DNA from: Leishmania infantum JPCM5
Taxonomy: Eukaryota > Euglenozoa > Kinetoplastea > Trypanosomatida > Trypanosomatidae
Reading direction: 5' to 3'
Length of the DNA stretch: 64,000 nucleotides
Assembly: GCF_000002875.2 (NCBI RefSeq)
Contig: NC_009407.2
Coordinates: forward strand, 710,005-774,004
Positions within the stretch are counted from its first letter, which is position 1. Every line of letters begins with the position of its first letter. Below, piece by piece: positions 40,142 through 50,087 of the stretch. The position numbers were made by a program, and so were the translations under genes. The notes beneath the pieces are model-generated. The model made no database searches and was not told where the DNA came from. It saw only the letters and a program-made list of their open reading frames with translations.

Positions 40142-42673
40142 ATGTCCGAAGGCTCTGCGCGACAGCCTCCCATTCCAGCCTCTTGGGTGCACACCGACTT
40201 ACAGAAGCTACGACTGCGACGTGAGAGAGTCACCGTGATCATGCATCTCAAGGAGCTGGAGGATCATCGGCGGTATGTGGAATCGCAGCTTGGCGCCGTA
40301 GAGCAACGCACCAGCCGTCAACGCTCTCGTATAGAGCAGCTGACCAAGGAGCTGCAGAGCCTGACGGCGGAGCTGGCGCCGGAGCTGACGCTCCTCGAGG
40401 AGGGTCACCGCATTGCTGAGGGGATGCGAAACCAGCTGCACTACCAGAAGATCATCTGCCGAGCCTCCTCCTCCTACAGCGGTGAAGTTTCTAGCTTATC
40501 GGCTGCGAACGGCGCAGGCACCGAGGATCCGCGCACCTCCATCGCCTGCCCGCTGTCGGTGCACGGCCTCTCTCTCTTTCCTCGCTGCGTTGCCAACGCT
40601 GCTCGACCGCAGGCCGCAGATGTGGATGCCTTTCTGCAGCGCTGCGCACCGCTCTTTCAGTGGAGTGAGGAGGAGCAAGCGGTGAAGCCGCCGTTCTTCT
40701 TCGATGAGCCCTGCCTCATGGAGCGCGGCACTGATGGGACGCTGAGTGCACCCGAGGAGAGTGGCCGCCGCGATGCAGCAGTGTGCCGCAACGCGGCATG
40801 CCCGTACTGGCACCGCAATCAGCTTACCCACGTCAAGATGGCGGTCATGGTCTTTCTAGACTCCGTGCGTTGCCATTCGGTGCTCGACGAGCATCTGTGC
40901 GCCGTCACCCACGCGACCGCCCGCCTGGCGCGTCAAGTGCATCACGCGGACTCCATCTCGCTAGTATGTGCCCTGCTCTGTGAGGTGCTGCAGACTTTGA
41001 TAGCGACTGGGCTGCATGTGAGGCTTCTCACGGACAAGCAGTCGACACGTGCGATGATGAGCGCACCCACTATGAAGACGACGGACGCGCAACGCGCTGC
41101 ACCTGCCCGCGCCGCACTTCTGCGCAGCGCCGAAGAGGTGGAGCGCTGGAGCGCTGTCGAGCAGCAGCAACAGCAGCACTCTGCCGGCACCGACTCTTTA
41201 TCGGTCGCGACTGCAGCTGCTGCGCAGTTCCAGCTGCATCCGAGCTCCTTGTCGTGGCGGTGCATGCTGTCCGCCGTAGAGGACGTCGCGCAGCGGCGCT
41301 GGCTTGGACGTCAAGGCGTGGTCTTGTTTCCTAGCTCGCCAGAGTTGCATCTGCAGTACGTGCTCGCAGTGCTGAGCAGCGGCGGCAGCGCCGCTGAAGT
41401 GCTCGAGACTTGTCTGGCATCCTGCCGCACACTTTCTGCTCAGGCGGCAGCCTCTGTAGTGGCGGGTCTGGACTGTGGGCAGTACGCCACCAGGGTGGCA
41501 CGCCATGCTGCGTACTTGCTTGCTCGCGTGTTTGTGCACGTGGCGCAGACGGACACGGCCGCAGCTTTGGCGTTTCTGGCGCCTCTTTTGAGCTCCGACG
41601 CGGAGGCAGGCGTGGCTGCCCTTCTCCTCCCGTTGGCGCGTCAGAATTTGACGCTGCTGATGGTGGCGCTGCGCCGCACCGGTCACCTACGCTACACCAA
41701 CTTCCTCCCTCTCGCCGCCATCTCCGACATAGCCCTGGAGCTCGCATCGCCGGATGGCGCTAACCCGTCAGAGAGCGGCCGTGACGCACTCTATGCAGCA
41801 TTGAAGCTTGTCATGTCGTACAAGCGTGACCGCTTCGATGCGCAGCTGGTGAGCTGCTGTGACGCAGCGCTGCAGATTAGCGTCCTGCGAACCTTCTCCT
41901 ACCGACTGGCCTACATCGAGCGCGTGGTGGAGAAGACGGTGCCGGAGTCGCCGCTATCGCAGGGCGTTCTGTACAGCGAGTACGTGGATGCGGTAGCTGA
42001 GCAGCAATCAGTGCATGCTGCAGCCCTCGTCGCCGACGCCCTCGCGCGCCATGAAGGGGCTTCCTGTACGCTGACGCTGCTACTGCGAGGACGCCTCCGC
42101 ATGTGGGGGGCGTCCCTCTCATCGGACGCGCAAAACGCCGTGTCGGCGTTCTGCGCGGCGAACCAACTCTCCCTCGACGAACTCGGTGACCCGGTGCACC
42201 TTCGGGGTGCCTTCCAGACGCCTTGTTTCTCACGTTCTCCACCTGTCGAGTGGGTATGCGCGTACGCGCTCCACGTGATGCACACAATGGGTGGCGAGGC
42301 TGCCGCAGAGTCTGTGTGGGCGAGGATGGACGCGCTGCCGGTGGAGTCGCTGATGCATGACGTAGTGGCTGTCGCTTTTTTCTTTCACATTCTCCTGCAG
42401 CTCAGCGGGGAGGCTCGCAGTGCGACGCTCTTCCACTGCACCGTGAACCGCTGCCTTTCCCTCTTTCTCGAGGCGCACCTCCTCAGCTGGAGCGCACTGG
42501 AGGGGTCAGCGGAGAATATGATCGGGCTGCCACACTATCTGAGTCTCTGCATCTACCAAGAGGTGCCGCTGCTGCTGGGCCCTGGCAGCGACGACACGTT
42601 TGCGTGGCGCTGCCTTGTCCTGGAGGTAGCGGCCCGCTTGGGTGTTCTCCATCCTCTTCTGATGACCGACTAG
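40142..42673 (+). CDS. Large protein with possible C3H1-type zinc finger
   Basis: The 843-residue protein opens with a coiled coil (about 20-105: LRLRRERVTVIMHLKELEDH..., RTSRQRSRIEQLTKELQSL). Around 191-224 a CxxxxCxxxH cluster, C215-RNAA-C220-PYW-H224, with an upstream Cys191, resembles the C-x4-C-x3-H core of the zf-C3H1 finger of ZFC3H1/Red1-type RNA-decay adaptors. The gap between the first two Cys is longer than usual here, so this is tentative. The rest is alpha-helical and Ala/Leu-rich, possibly TPR- or HAT-like, with a Gln run near 340. Length and sequence quality support a real gene. A nuclear RNA-surveillance role would be inference only. Confidence 0.75.
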   Translation: MSEGSARQPPIPASWVHTDLQKLRLRRERVTVIMHLKELEDHRRYVESQLGAVEQRTSRQRSRIEQLTKELQSLTAELAPELTLLEEGHRIAEGMRNQLHYQKIICRASSSYSGEVSSLSAANGAGTEDPRTSIACPLSVHGLSLFPRCVANAARPQAADVDAFLQRCAPLFQWSEEEQAVKPPFFFDEPCLMERGTDGTLSAPEESGRRDAAVCRNAACPYWHRNQLTHVKMAVMVFLDSVRCHSVLDEHLCAVTHATARLARQVHHADSISLVCALLCEVLQTLIATGLHVRLLTDKQSTRAMMSAPTMKTTDAQRAAPARAALLRSAEEVERWSAVEQQQQQHSAGTDSLSVATAAAAQFQLHPSSLSWRCMLSAVEDVAQRRWLGRQGVVLFPSSPELHLQYVLAVLSSGGSAAEVLETCLASCRTLSAQAAASVVAGLDCGQYATRVARHAAYLLARVFVHVAQTDTAAALAFLAPLLSSDAEAGVAALLLPLARQNLTLLMVALRRTGHLRYTNFLPLAAISDIALELASPDGANPSESGRDALYAALKLVMSYKRDRFDAQLVSCCDAALQISVLRTFSYRLAYIERVVEKTVPESPLSQGVLYSEYVDAVAEQQSVHAAALVADALARHEGASCTLTLLLRGRLRMWGASLSSDAQNAVSAFCAANQLSLDELGDPVHLRGAFQTPCFSRSPPVEWVCAYALHVMHTMGGEAAAESVWARMDALPVESLMHDVVAVAFFFHILLQLSGEARSATLFHCTVNRCLSLFLEAHLLSWSALEGSAENMIGLPHYLSLCIYQEVPLLLGPGSDDTFAWRCLVLEVAARLGVLHPLLMTD

Positions 42674-43642
42674 GCCCCGCAGGGTGGTCTTTGCGTGTGC
42701 ACACGTGTCGGCCGTACCGCGTTCGTAAGCGCTTCCGTCACAATGCAGTTGCACCAATGCCTTCACACCCTGGAACAGAGGTTGGGGGAGGGGAAGACCC
42801 TTGCGCGATGACCCGCCTCCACTCCATCTTCTTTTCGCCGACCTACGCTGCGTGTGCCTGCGTGCGTGCGCCAGTTCTTTCTCAGCTGGACACTTTCTCG
42901 ATGGGCACGTGCGATGCACTGCTGCCCAGACGCAGACGTGGCAGCGGCGGTTCGCGCCGAGCACGTCGGGCCCTCCACGCTCATGCGGCATAGCGTCTTC
43001 TGTTCAGTCTTCATGTTGTACGTTTCCATCTCTGCATCCCGCCTTCCTTGTTGTTCTCTCGCACATATCTCCGCGCTCTGCGTGTCGTGCCATCTGCTAC
43101 TATCCTGCGCTTGCTTCGTGTGCCTTTCATGCGGAGCGTTCCAAAACGAACACTCTCGTCGCCGTGAAGGCCCACCGCCGCCGCTTGGTCAAGAGCACAC
43201 CTCTTGTGTTCGTGTCCTCCGTGTGGGTGCTTCAGGAAAAAAGGTCAGCGTGACTTTGGAGAAGGGCAGAAAAGACGTGCGGTGCTGCAGCTCACCAGCG
43301 GAGGGGATAGGCGCGCAGGCAGACGCTCTTCCTCTGTTCCCGCTAGCGGCGGGCAGCTTTCTTTGCCCTAACCCCCCTCTCTCTCCTCTGTCTTTGCGTC
43401 CTTCCGACCTCCCTCTTCTTTGCAGTGCCGAGACGCAGTGTAGCAAGACGCGCAGACCGTGCGGAGTGTTTCCCGGCACTCCAAGGACACTGTGCAAGAC
43501 ACACACACACACACACATCCGCACATTTTTGTCTCCGTGTAATATACAGCACGGCCGTTGCGCACACCCCCGCATGCGTTTGTGGGCGCTAGCTCCCCCC
43601 CTCTGTGTTTCCTCGCGCCTTTGAGTGGGACAGGGGGGGTTC
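42674..43642 (+). other. Intergenic spacer with CA microsatellite
   Basis: No gene is supported. An (AC)9 tract lies at 43499-43516, and C/T-rich leader occurs at about 43365-43425. Confidence 0.55.
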
Positions 43643-46537
43643 ATGCTACCCGCCTCCCTGACGTTTGAGCCGCCATCCGTGGTGGCAGTCTTCGCGTCGC
43701 ATGCGGTGTTGTGCTGGGAGCAGCCGCGCACTCCACACACCACGTCCTTCGCGGAGCACATTGCGTGGGAGTATCAGATCGAGTACAACTGCTCCTGCAG
43801 AGTTAGACAGCAGCCGTACCGCACCACGGGCGGCAACGCCTTTGCTCTCCTGGCCACCCCGCACGAAGGTGAGACGTACTACGTGCGAGTCGTGGCCAAG
43901 GCCCGCTTTGCAGGATCCACTGCTGGTCTCGTCTCTGCCAAGGCCGCGTTCACGGCGTCCTGCAATGTGGCCATACCCTGGCGCTGCTCTGCCCGACCGC
44001 CGGTGTGCGTCTTCGATGCGCTCTACCTTAGCGCAAACGTGGAGACGGAGGACATTGCGGCGCTGAGTGCCGCGCGCAGCTCCACCATCGACAACGCGGC
44101 AGCGCTCGACGGGAAGAGTGTCTGCTACACCCTTGAAGGCGATATTGCTGTGCACACGTATCGCATGCTCTACAGCGGCACCGCCGCACTGCCGGTCGGG
44201 CAGGCAAGAACGGTATACTACATGGTGGCTACGACGCGGCTGCACACAGGCAAGCGCACCCGCGCAATGGAGTTGCTGAGCATGATACAGCGCGAGGGGG
44301 CGTCGATCGTGTTCTGCGGGATTGGCGACGGTGGCCGTCTAGCCCTGCGCGCCGCCCTGACCTTCTTGTCGTTCCTCACGACGGCGTGCCCTGCTCTGTG
44401 CGCATCGGTCCTGTGCATCACCTACGGAACGCCCCGTCTGCTGCTAAAGGAGGGACCGCGTCTACTGGCACACACCCTCCCTCTAAGTGGGCAGCTCCTG
44501 CACTTCACGCAGCTGCCACTGATCGAGCACACGCCTCTTGTGAGCGACATGGTGGCCCTATCGCAGCGGGGCTCTGGCGTCGCCGTCGACACACCACCGC
44601 TAGGCTACGCAAACGGGTTTTACCGCAACATGCTATTAGGGGTGCAGTGCCGGGTGACAGACGGGACTGGACTGCACTTCCGCCTTTCATCGCCAGACGA
44701 GCTGTCTACCGAGGCGGAGGAGGCGGAGGCGTTTGACGTTGTAGGGCAGCTGCGCGCGTTATCACAGCTCTTCTTTCCATCTTCGCCGCCGTGGCTGTCG
44801 CCGTCTGTTACGTCCGTCAGCTGCTGCACGGAAGGACCGCTGCTGCACGTGAGTGTAGAGGGGGCTAACTTGCATTACTGTCCTCGGGTGACGTTGACAC
44901 CGTCGTATCCTCGCGGCACCCCGCTCTTCCCACGTGTCGTCGCTAGCACTCCGCTTCATCTCGAGTGCACTGCCTGCCTCCTGCCTTGGGTGCAGCAGCA
45001 TGCTGCTGGTCACGGCTTGCGTGACGCGGCTCCATTGAACATATCGGCGTTTCTCCTCGTGCAGACGTCCCTGGGTACAGCCTTTGCTCCGGCGCCGGCG
45101 ACGGTGGTGCTCCCGGAGGACTTGCTCGAACTGTTTTGCGCGGCGCAGCAGGGCTCTGCACCATGGAGTACCGAAGCTGCTCCGGGGCTTGTTGAGTGCG
45201 CCTTGCAGCTGCAGCCGCTTTATGTCTTAGCCGGCACTGGCGGCGTTGCTTTTCCAAGTGCCGCAGGCAACGCGCTGCACAATCCGCTTTTCGAGTCCCT
45301 GTGCGCTCTTGCATCTGCGGCTGAGGTCACCCTTTCGTCTGCATACGCCGGTGCGCCGGCCAAGCCTGGTAGCGGATTGCTGGGCTTCATTAGCAGTGTG
45401 GGAGCTCGACTGTCTGCCAGGGCGGCGGACGCACTCACCGACGCGGTACCAGCACTGCGTGTGCCCGGCATCGAGGCAGCCTACCTGAAGAACGCGCTTA
45501 AGGAGTGGACGGGCACTGACTTCACAGGCGCCGAGATGTGGAGGTCGCGATGCGCGTCGTGGAGGCAGCGCATCTTCGGCGGGCTGTCGCTTCTCAGTGG
45601 CATCTCGTACCGCAACACGCTTGTGCAAATGCTCAGCGTGCTCGACGGCGACGCGGAGGTGGACGAGGATGCCCCGCTCGCTTGCATCGAGGCGTGCTTG
45701 TACGCCCACACAAAGTACCACATCAAAGCAGCGCAATCTTCACTGGTGCACATGGACCAGTTGCTGTACACTGAGCTCTCTCTTAGCAGCTTTTACGGCG
45801 CGGTTGCCCACATCTTCAAGAGTGAGGCCAGCTCGGCTTCCGGCTCACCGCTGCCGTATCTCCGCGAGTCGATGCTACTGTGGGCACTGTGCCACTGCTT
45901 CGAGCTGAGGCGTGAGGTGGCGCGAACGACATTCTGCTGCAATGTGGGGTGTGCAGGGTGCGGCGTCTCGACGCTCTCCTCATGCATCTCGTCACTGTTG
46001 CACCACGAGGAGGCCCGGCGCCATGGACGCCGTGGGACGTGCTTCCGCACCGTCCAGTGCCGCATCGCGTCGAGTGGCCTATCGGCTGTTTACTTCGCTG
46101 CGCAGACGGGTGTGCGGTGTTGCGTCTTCCTGGCTGCGGAGGCGGCAGACTTGACGAGAGCCGAGTACACCTCAATGAGCGTTCACATTCAAGAGCACTT
46201 GACCTACGCTGGGCAGCATGTGTTCCGGGTGATTACAAAGGCAGACGAGCACCTGCAGAGCATCTCGGACCTGCGCAAGGAGCTTGAGAACGACACTTCA
46301 GTGGCTGCCTTGATGTCACGGGTTGGCGCACAGATGTTGGGCGGGTGCGGCACAGAGGAGCAGCGGCTGGTGGTTGCTCTCGCCCCATCAACCTCTCGAC
46401 TTGTGGAGCTTATTGCCTGTACCCCCGCCGAGGTGGAGCAGTACGCGCAGAGGCTGCGCTCATACTCGGAGGCACTGCTCTTGGACTGTCTCCGCCTTAG
46501 CGTTCTTCGAGGGGACGCTGACTGCACGAGGACGGCT
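43643..46537 (+). CDS. Lipase-3-like / GTPase-like fusion protein with altered catalytic residues
   Basis: The protein has about 965 residues from the first ATG; a GTG six codons upstream also opens the frame. Residues about 5-115 look like a fibronectin-III-type beta domain. Residues about 130-330 follow class 3 lipase order: the nucleophile elbow occurs as FCGIGDGGRLAL and is followed by VLCITYGTPRLL, the counterpart of the FGSPR motif. Asp229 stands where the catalytic Ser of GHSLGG should be. The C-terminal 220 residues resemble a P-loop GTPase: 769-GCAGCGVST-777 sits at the Walker A position with Val775 in place of the Lys, and TKADE (865-869) fits the G4 N/TKxD motif. If the fold assignments hold, both active sites are changed and the protein would be a scaffold. 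Both calls rest on motifs only. Confidence 0.7.
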
Positions 46538-46540
46538 TAG

Positions 46541-47465
46541 GTGCTTGCTGCACTGCAAATGAGCGCCCGCACAGCTGAATGCTATAGATGTGCGGCGCCG
46601 TGCCGTTATGGACTTCACTTTGCCACCGTCACACACGTACACGCGAGGAGAGAGCGAGCGTGTGTGTACGTGCGTGTTTGGTGAAGTGCAGCGTCGGCGG
46701 GACTGGAATCGGAGAGCGCGCGCGAGTGGCTGCGTGGGACGTGGAGCAGCTGACTGGCAGCCGCTTTACTAAAAATAGATTACTGCTGTTATTGCTTGCA
46801 TGCCCGACGCCGTGCCACGCGAATCTGCAGGCCCAGGGGTGCTGCCCCTCCTCCCCTCTCCTCTCTACAGCCACCCTGTACTATGCAGCAGGCGCCACGT
46901 GTGTGCTTGCGCGTTGAGCGTGTCCGCTGCACGAATCTTGTCACTGCAGCGACTGCCTGATTTCTCTATGCCTTCTCGGGCATGTTGGTGCTGCCGTAGA
47001 GGGAGGGTGGAGGGATAGAGAGAGGAGACCGGCGCACCTGCACGTGCGCGTATGTGCACGTCGCTCCTCCTTTCTCTCTCCGCCGCCTCCGCATTTCTTA
47101 GCGCACGCAGCGTGCGTGAGGGTGTGCGGCGAGGGCGCTCAGTCAACGGCTGCCTTTTCAGTGTCAACGACGATCTTGGCTTACCTCTATTTCCGTCCCT
47201 CTCCGTGCCTCCTGCATCTATTCTCGTCGTCACCACCATTTGCCTCATAGTGTCTGCCGTTCACCGCTGAGGCGTCGTTAAACAGACAGCTTTAGGAAGG
47301 TCACTGCGTCCTCACCACCGATACCATCGAGCGATCGACAGGCTCTTCACAGGTGCCGGCCCCCACACGCAGCGGGGCCATCACTGACTCTCGCGGTTTA
47401 CCTTTCTGCCGGCGAGTCTGCATGAACTTAAAAGGAGCGAAAGCTGAGGGAGGGGCGTTAACCAG
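46541..47465 (+). other. Intergenic spacer
   Basis: No gene is supported. Pyrimidine-rich patches lie at about 47065-47100 and 47180-47230. Confidence 0.5.
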
Positions 47466-49850
47466 ATGGACGGCGACCCGCGCGTGAGCGCCCTACAATG
47501 GGAGGTGACCAAAGAGGCCTCGACGTCGCCCAAGACGTGGGCGGAGCTGGCCCGCACCACCGCTGCAGCCGCCGCGGCTGATCCCGTGGAAAGGGCGAAC
47601 GCGGTGACGCTAGTGTACGAGCGCGCCTTGCGTGCGTTCGCCTCCTCCTACAAGCTGTGGACGGCCTACATTGGCTATCGCCAGCAGGAGACCAGTAGGT
47701 TGTGCGGGCCGAACGAGTGGTTCCAAGCGGTGCGCGAGGTGTACGAACGGGCGTTGGCCGAGCTTCCGAAGATGCCGATGCTCTGGGTCGGGTACATGGA
47801 GTTTGTCGTTGCCTCTGAAGTGCCGCGTGTGACAATGACGCGGCACATACTCGCGCGCGCCCTGTCCGCGCTGCCAGCGACTCAGCATCATCATCTCTGG
47901 AAAGTTGCGAAGCGCTGGTGCGCTATGCCCGTCGTGCCCAGTGCCACCGTGCGGGCTGTCTGGCGGCTTTATCTGTCCTTCCAGCGCTCCCTGCATGCGA
48001 AGCGGGAGTACTTTCAGGTGCTCGTGCAGAAGGGCGACTTCAATGGGTTTCTGCAGGAGTGCGTGCACCTGGGGCTGCCCAACAAGTCGAATAAGGGCGC
48101 CGTCGAGGAGCGTGACCTGCTCTTGAGCGACGTGAGCTTTTGGGAAACGGTGCAGACGGCGCTGCAGGGAAAGGGCTGGCGCTTCACAGGCGATATTGGC
48201 CCGCTGCGTGAGCTGGTCGCTCTCGGGAAGATGCACTGCGCCTCCCCGGTCGAGCTCTCAATGGCCTTCGCCGTTTTTCTTTACGGTCAGGGGCACATGC
48301 AAGAGGGCCGACAGGAACTGCGCCAGCTGCTGGACGAGGCACCGGAGGCCCAGACGCTGATCTCGCTCTACCACCTTGCCGTGGAGGTGGAAGACCAACT
48401 CGTGGAGTCTTTCGCCGTGGATCCCGATCTCAGACGCCTCGACGACGCCGCGTACAACGGTGTAGTGCAGCATCTCTTCGGTGACGGCGACCCACTCAGC
48501 CACCTCGAGCGACTTGCGCACGAGTTCCCGCTGCTCCTCAACCAGGCGCAGCTGCGGAACAGCCCGCACAATGCAACACTGTGGCTGAAGCGTGTGGAGC
48601 TGCTGCAGGAGGACGTCTACGCCGGCCGCTCCACTTTTGACGATCTCGTCGCTCTCTACCGCCAGGCTATTCAGCAGTGTACTGCAGGTATGTCGCGTGT
48701 AGACGGCGCGGCGGCGCAGCTGTTCTCTTCTTGTGCCCAGACCCTCATTCGTGGCGGCAAGCTGGACAGCGCCATAGCGGTACTTAGTGAGGGCACGTGG
48801 TGCGTGCCATTCACCAGTGCCGCGCTCAACGTGCAGCTCCTTGGTCTTCTTGTTGAGGCTCAGCTGATGTCGTCCGCCTCGCCCTTGTCAGTGCGGGATG
48901 CGCTCGCGGAGAGACTGACCAGCGGCGCTCGCAGTGGCGCTTCAAAGCGCAGCCGAAACGGCCTTCTGCAGTCGAGTGCAGCCCTGCCCCACGTGGTGCA
49001 CCACCCACACGCGTGGATCATGTGGTGTGACGTTTGCGCTGCCTACGACTCGGCCAACGCGGCCGCTTGGCGCCGCCTTGTCGAGGCACTCGCCAGCTCG
49101 CCCGCTTTCTCTGCGGAAGCCGCCTGCTACGTGGCTCACAAGGCCTACATCTGTAGGCAAGAGTCCGTTGCGGTCATGATGCTGGAGAGGGCCGTCGCTG
49201 CCACGCGGCAGCAGCCTACCGCGCAGCTTTTTGTGCTGGAGCAGTACCTCTCCTTCCTGTACACCCGCGACGGCCGACAGATGCCGCTGCATCAGTTCCG
49301 CGAAGTGTTCAGCCTTGTGCAGCAAGTGACCCCGGTCGCCATACGCACTGCACCGTCTGCTGTCATCGACCTGCACGTCAGCTGCGCTTACATGGAGGCA
49401 GCGATCGGCCTATACGGGACAGCTGTTCGCATGATGCAGGAGATTTCCTTAGTCGCTACTGCAGCGCTGCGGGGTCGTGATGAGCACCTCCGTGTCCTGC
49501 AGGCCATTCTTGAGCACTCTATCACCTTCACAGAGCAGCGCAGGGGCTACGATTCGGTGCGCACGTACTGCGGGGTTCTTGTTCAGCGCCTCCAGCACGC
49601 ACTCCTGCTGCAGCGTGTTGCGCTTCACTGGGCCGCGATCGAGAAGCGCTCTGGCAACACGGCACAGGCGCATCTTATCCTCGACGCGTGCGGGGACAGC
49701 CAGGACCCGTCCACGGAGCATGGCGAGGTGTACTGGCGACTGTGGGAATCTCTCTGCACAAGTGTGGAGGAGTTTGAGAAGGTGGCTCGGCGACGCCAGC
49801 AGGCATTGATCCGCTTCAGCAAACGCGAGGGTGCGAAGGGAGCGGAGTAG
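47466..49850 (+). CDS. SYF1: Pre-mRNA splicing factor SYF1/XAB2 (HAT repeats)
   Basis: The 794-residue protein is built of half-a-TPR (HAT) repeats. Residues about 45-70 read YERALRAFASSYKLWTAYIG and residues about 90-120 YERALAELPKMPMLWVGYMEF. Next come RHILARALSALPATQHHHLW and VRAVWRLYLSF, which is the order seen in SYF1/XAB2 (ALPITQH..IW). Later repeats include GSGRAR-like helices and WLKRVELLQEDVYAGR. SYF1 is a helical scaffold of the PRP19/NTC complex in the activated spliceosome; in trypanosomatids it would act in SL trans-splicing and the few cis-introns. Length is close to yeast and human SYF1 (about 860). The extreme C-terminus lacks the acidic tail often seen. The gene itself is not interrupted. 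Confidence 0.88.
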   Translation: MDGDPRVSALQWEVTKEASTSPKTWAELARTTAAAAAADPVERANAVTLVYERALRAFASSYKLWTAYIGYRQQETSRLCGPNEWFQAVREVYERALAELPKMPMLWVGYMEFVVASEVPRVTMTRHILARALSALPATQHHHLWKVAKRWCAMPVVPSATVRAVWRLYLSFQRSLHAKREYFQVLVQKGDFNGFLQECVHLGLPNKSNKGAVEERDLLLSDVSFWETVQTALQGKGWRFTGDIGPLRELVALGKMHCASPVELSMAFAVFLYGQGHMQEGRQELRQLLDEAPEAQTLISLYHLAVEVEDQLVESFAVDPDLRRLDDAAYNGVVQHLFGDGDPLSHLERLAHEFPLLLNQAQLRNSPHNATLWLKRVELLQEDVYAGRSTFDDLVALYRQAIQQCTAGMSRVDGAAAQLFSSCAQTLIRGGKLDSAIAVLSEGTWCVPFTSAALNVQLLGLLVEAQLMSSASPLSVRDALAERLTSGARSGASKRSRNGLLQSSAALPHVVHHPHAWIMWCDVCAAYDSANAAAWRRLVEALASSPAFSAEAACYVAHKAYICRQESVAVMMLERAVAATRQQPTAQLFVLEQYLSFLYTRDGRQMPLHQFREVFSLVQQVTPVAIRTAPSAVIDLHVSCAYMEAAIGLYGTAVRMMQEISLVATAALRGRDEHLRVLQAILEHSITFTEQRRGYDSVRTYCGVLVQRLQHALLLQRVALHWAAIEKRSGNTAQAHLILDACGDSQDPSTEHGEVYWRLWESLCTSVEEFEKVARRRQQALIRFSKREGAKGAE

Positions 49851-50087
49851 AGTTGCTGGCATGCGTGCCTGTGTGACGTGCCGCTTCCACAACGCGGATG
49901 TTCGTGCTGTTCGACTTCCCCTACGCCCTCCTTGGGCAACGAAGAAGAGCCGCATATGAAAAGAGGCACCGAACGACTGAGTCGACCCTGTTTCCCACGC
50001 GTGACTGTGTAGATGGGTGGCTCTTTTTGCACCCTTACCTCCTACCTGTTGCTGAACTGCGCGCCGGCTGTGCCAACCGTGTAGAAG
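49851..50087 (+). other. 3' spacer after SYF1
   Basis: A short mixed-composition spacer, no gene seen. It lacks the strong C/T bias of other spacers in this window. Confidence 0.4.
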
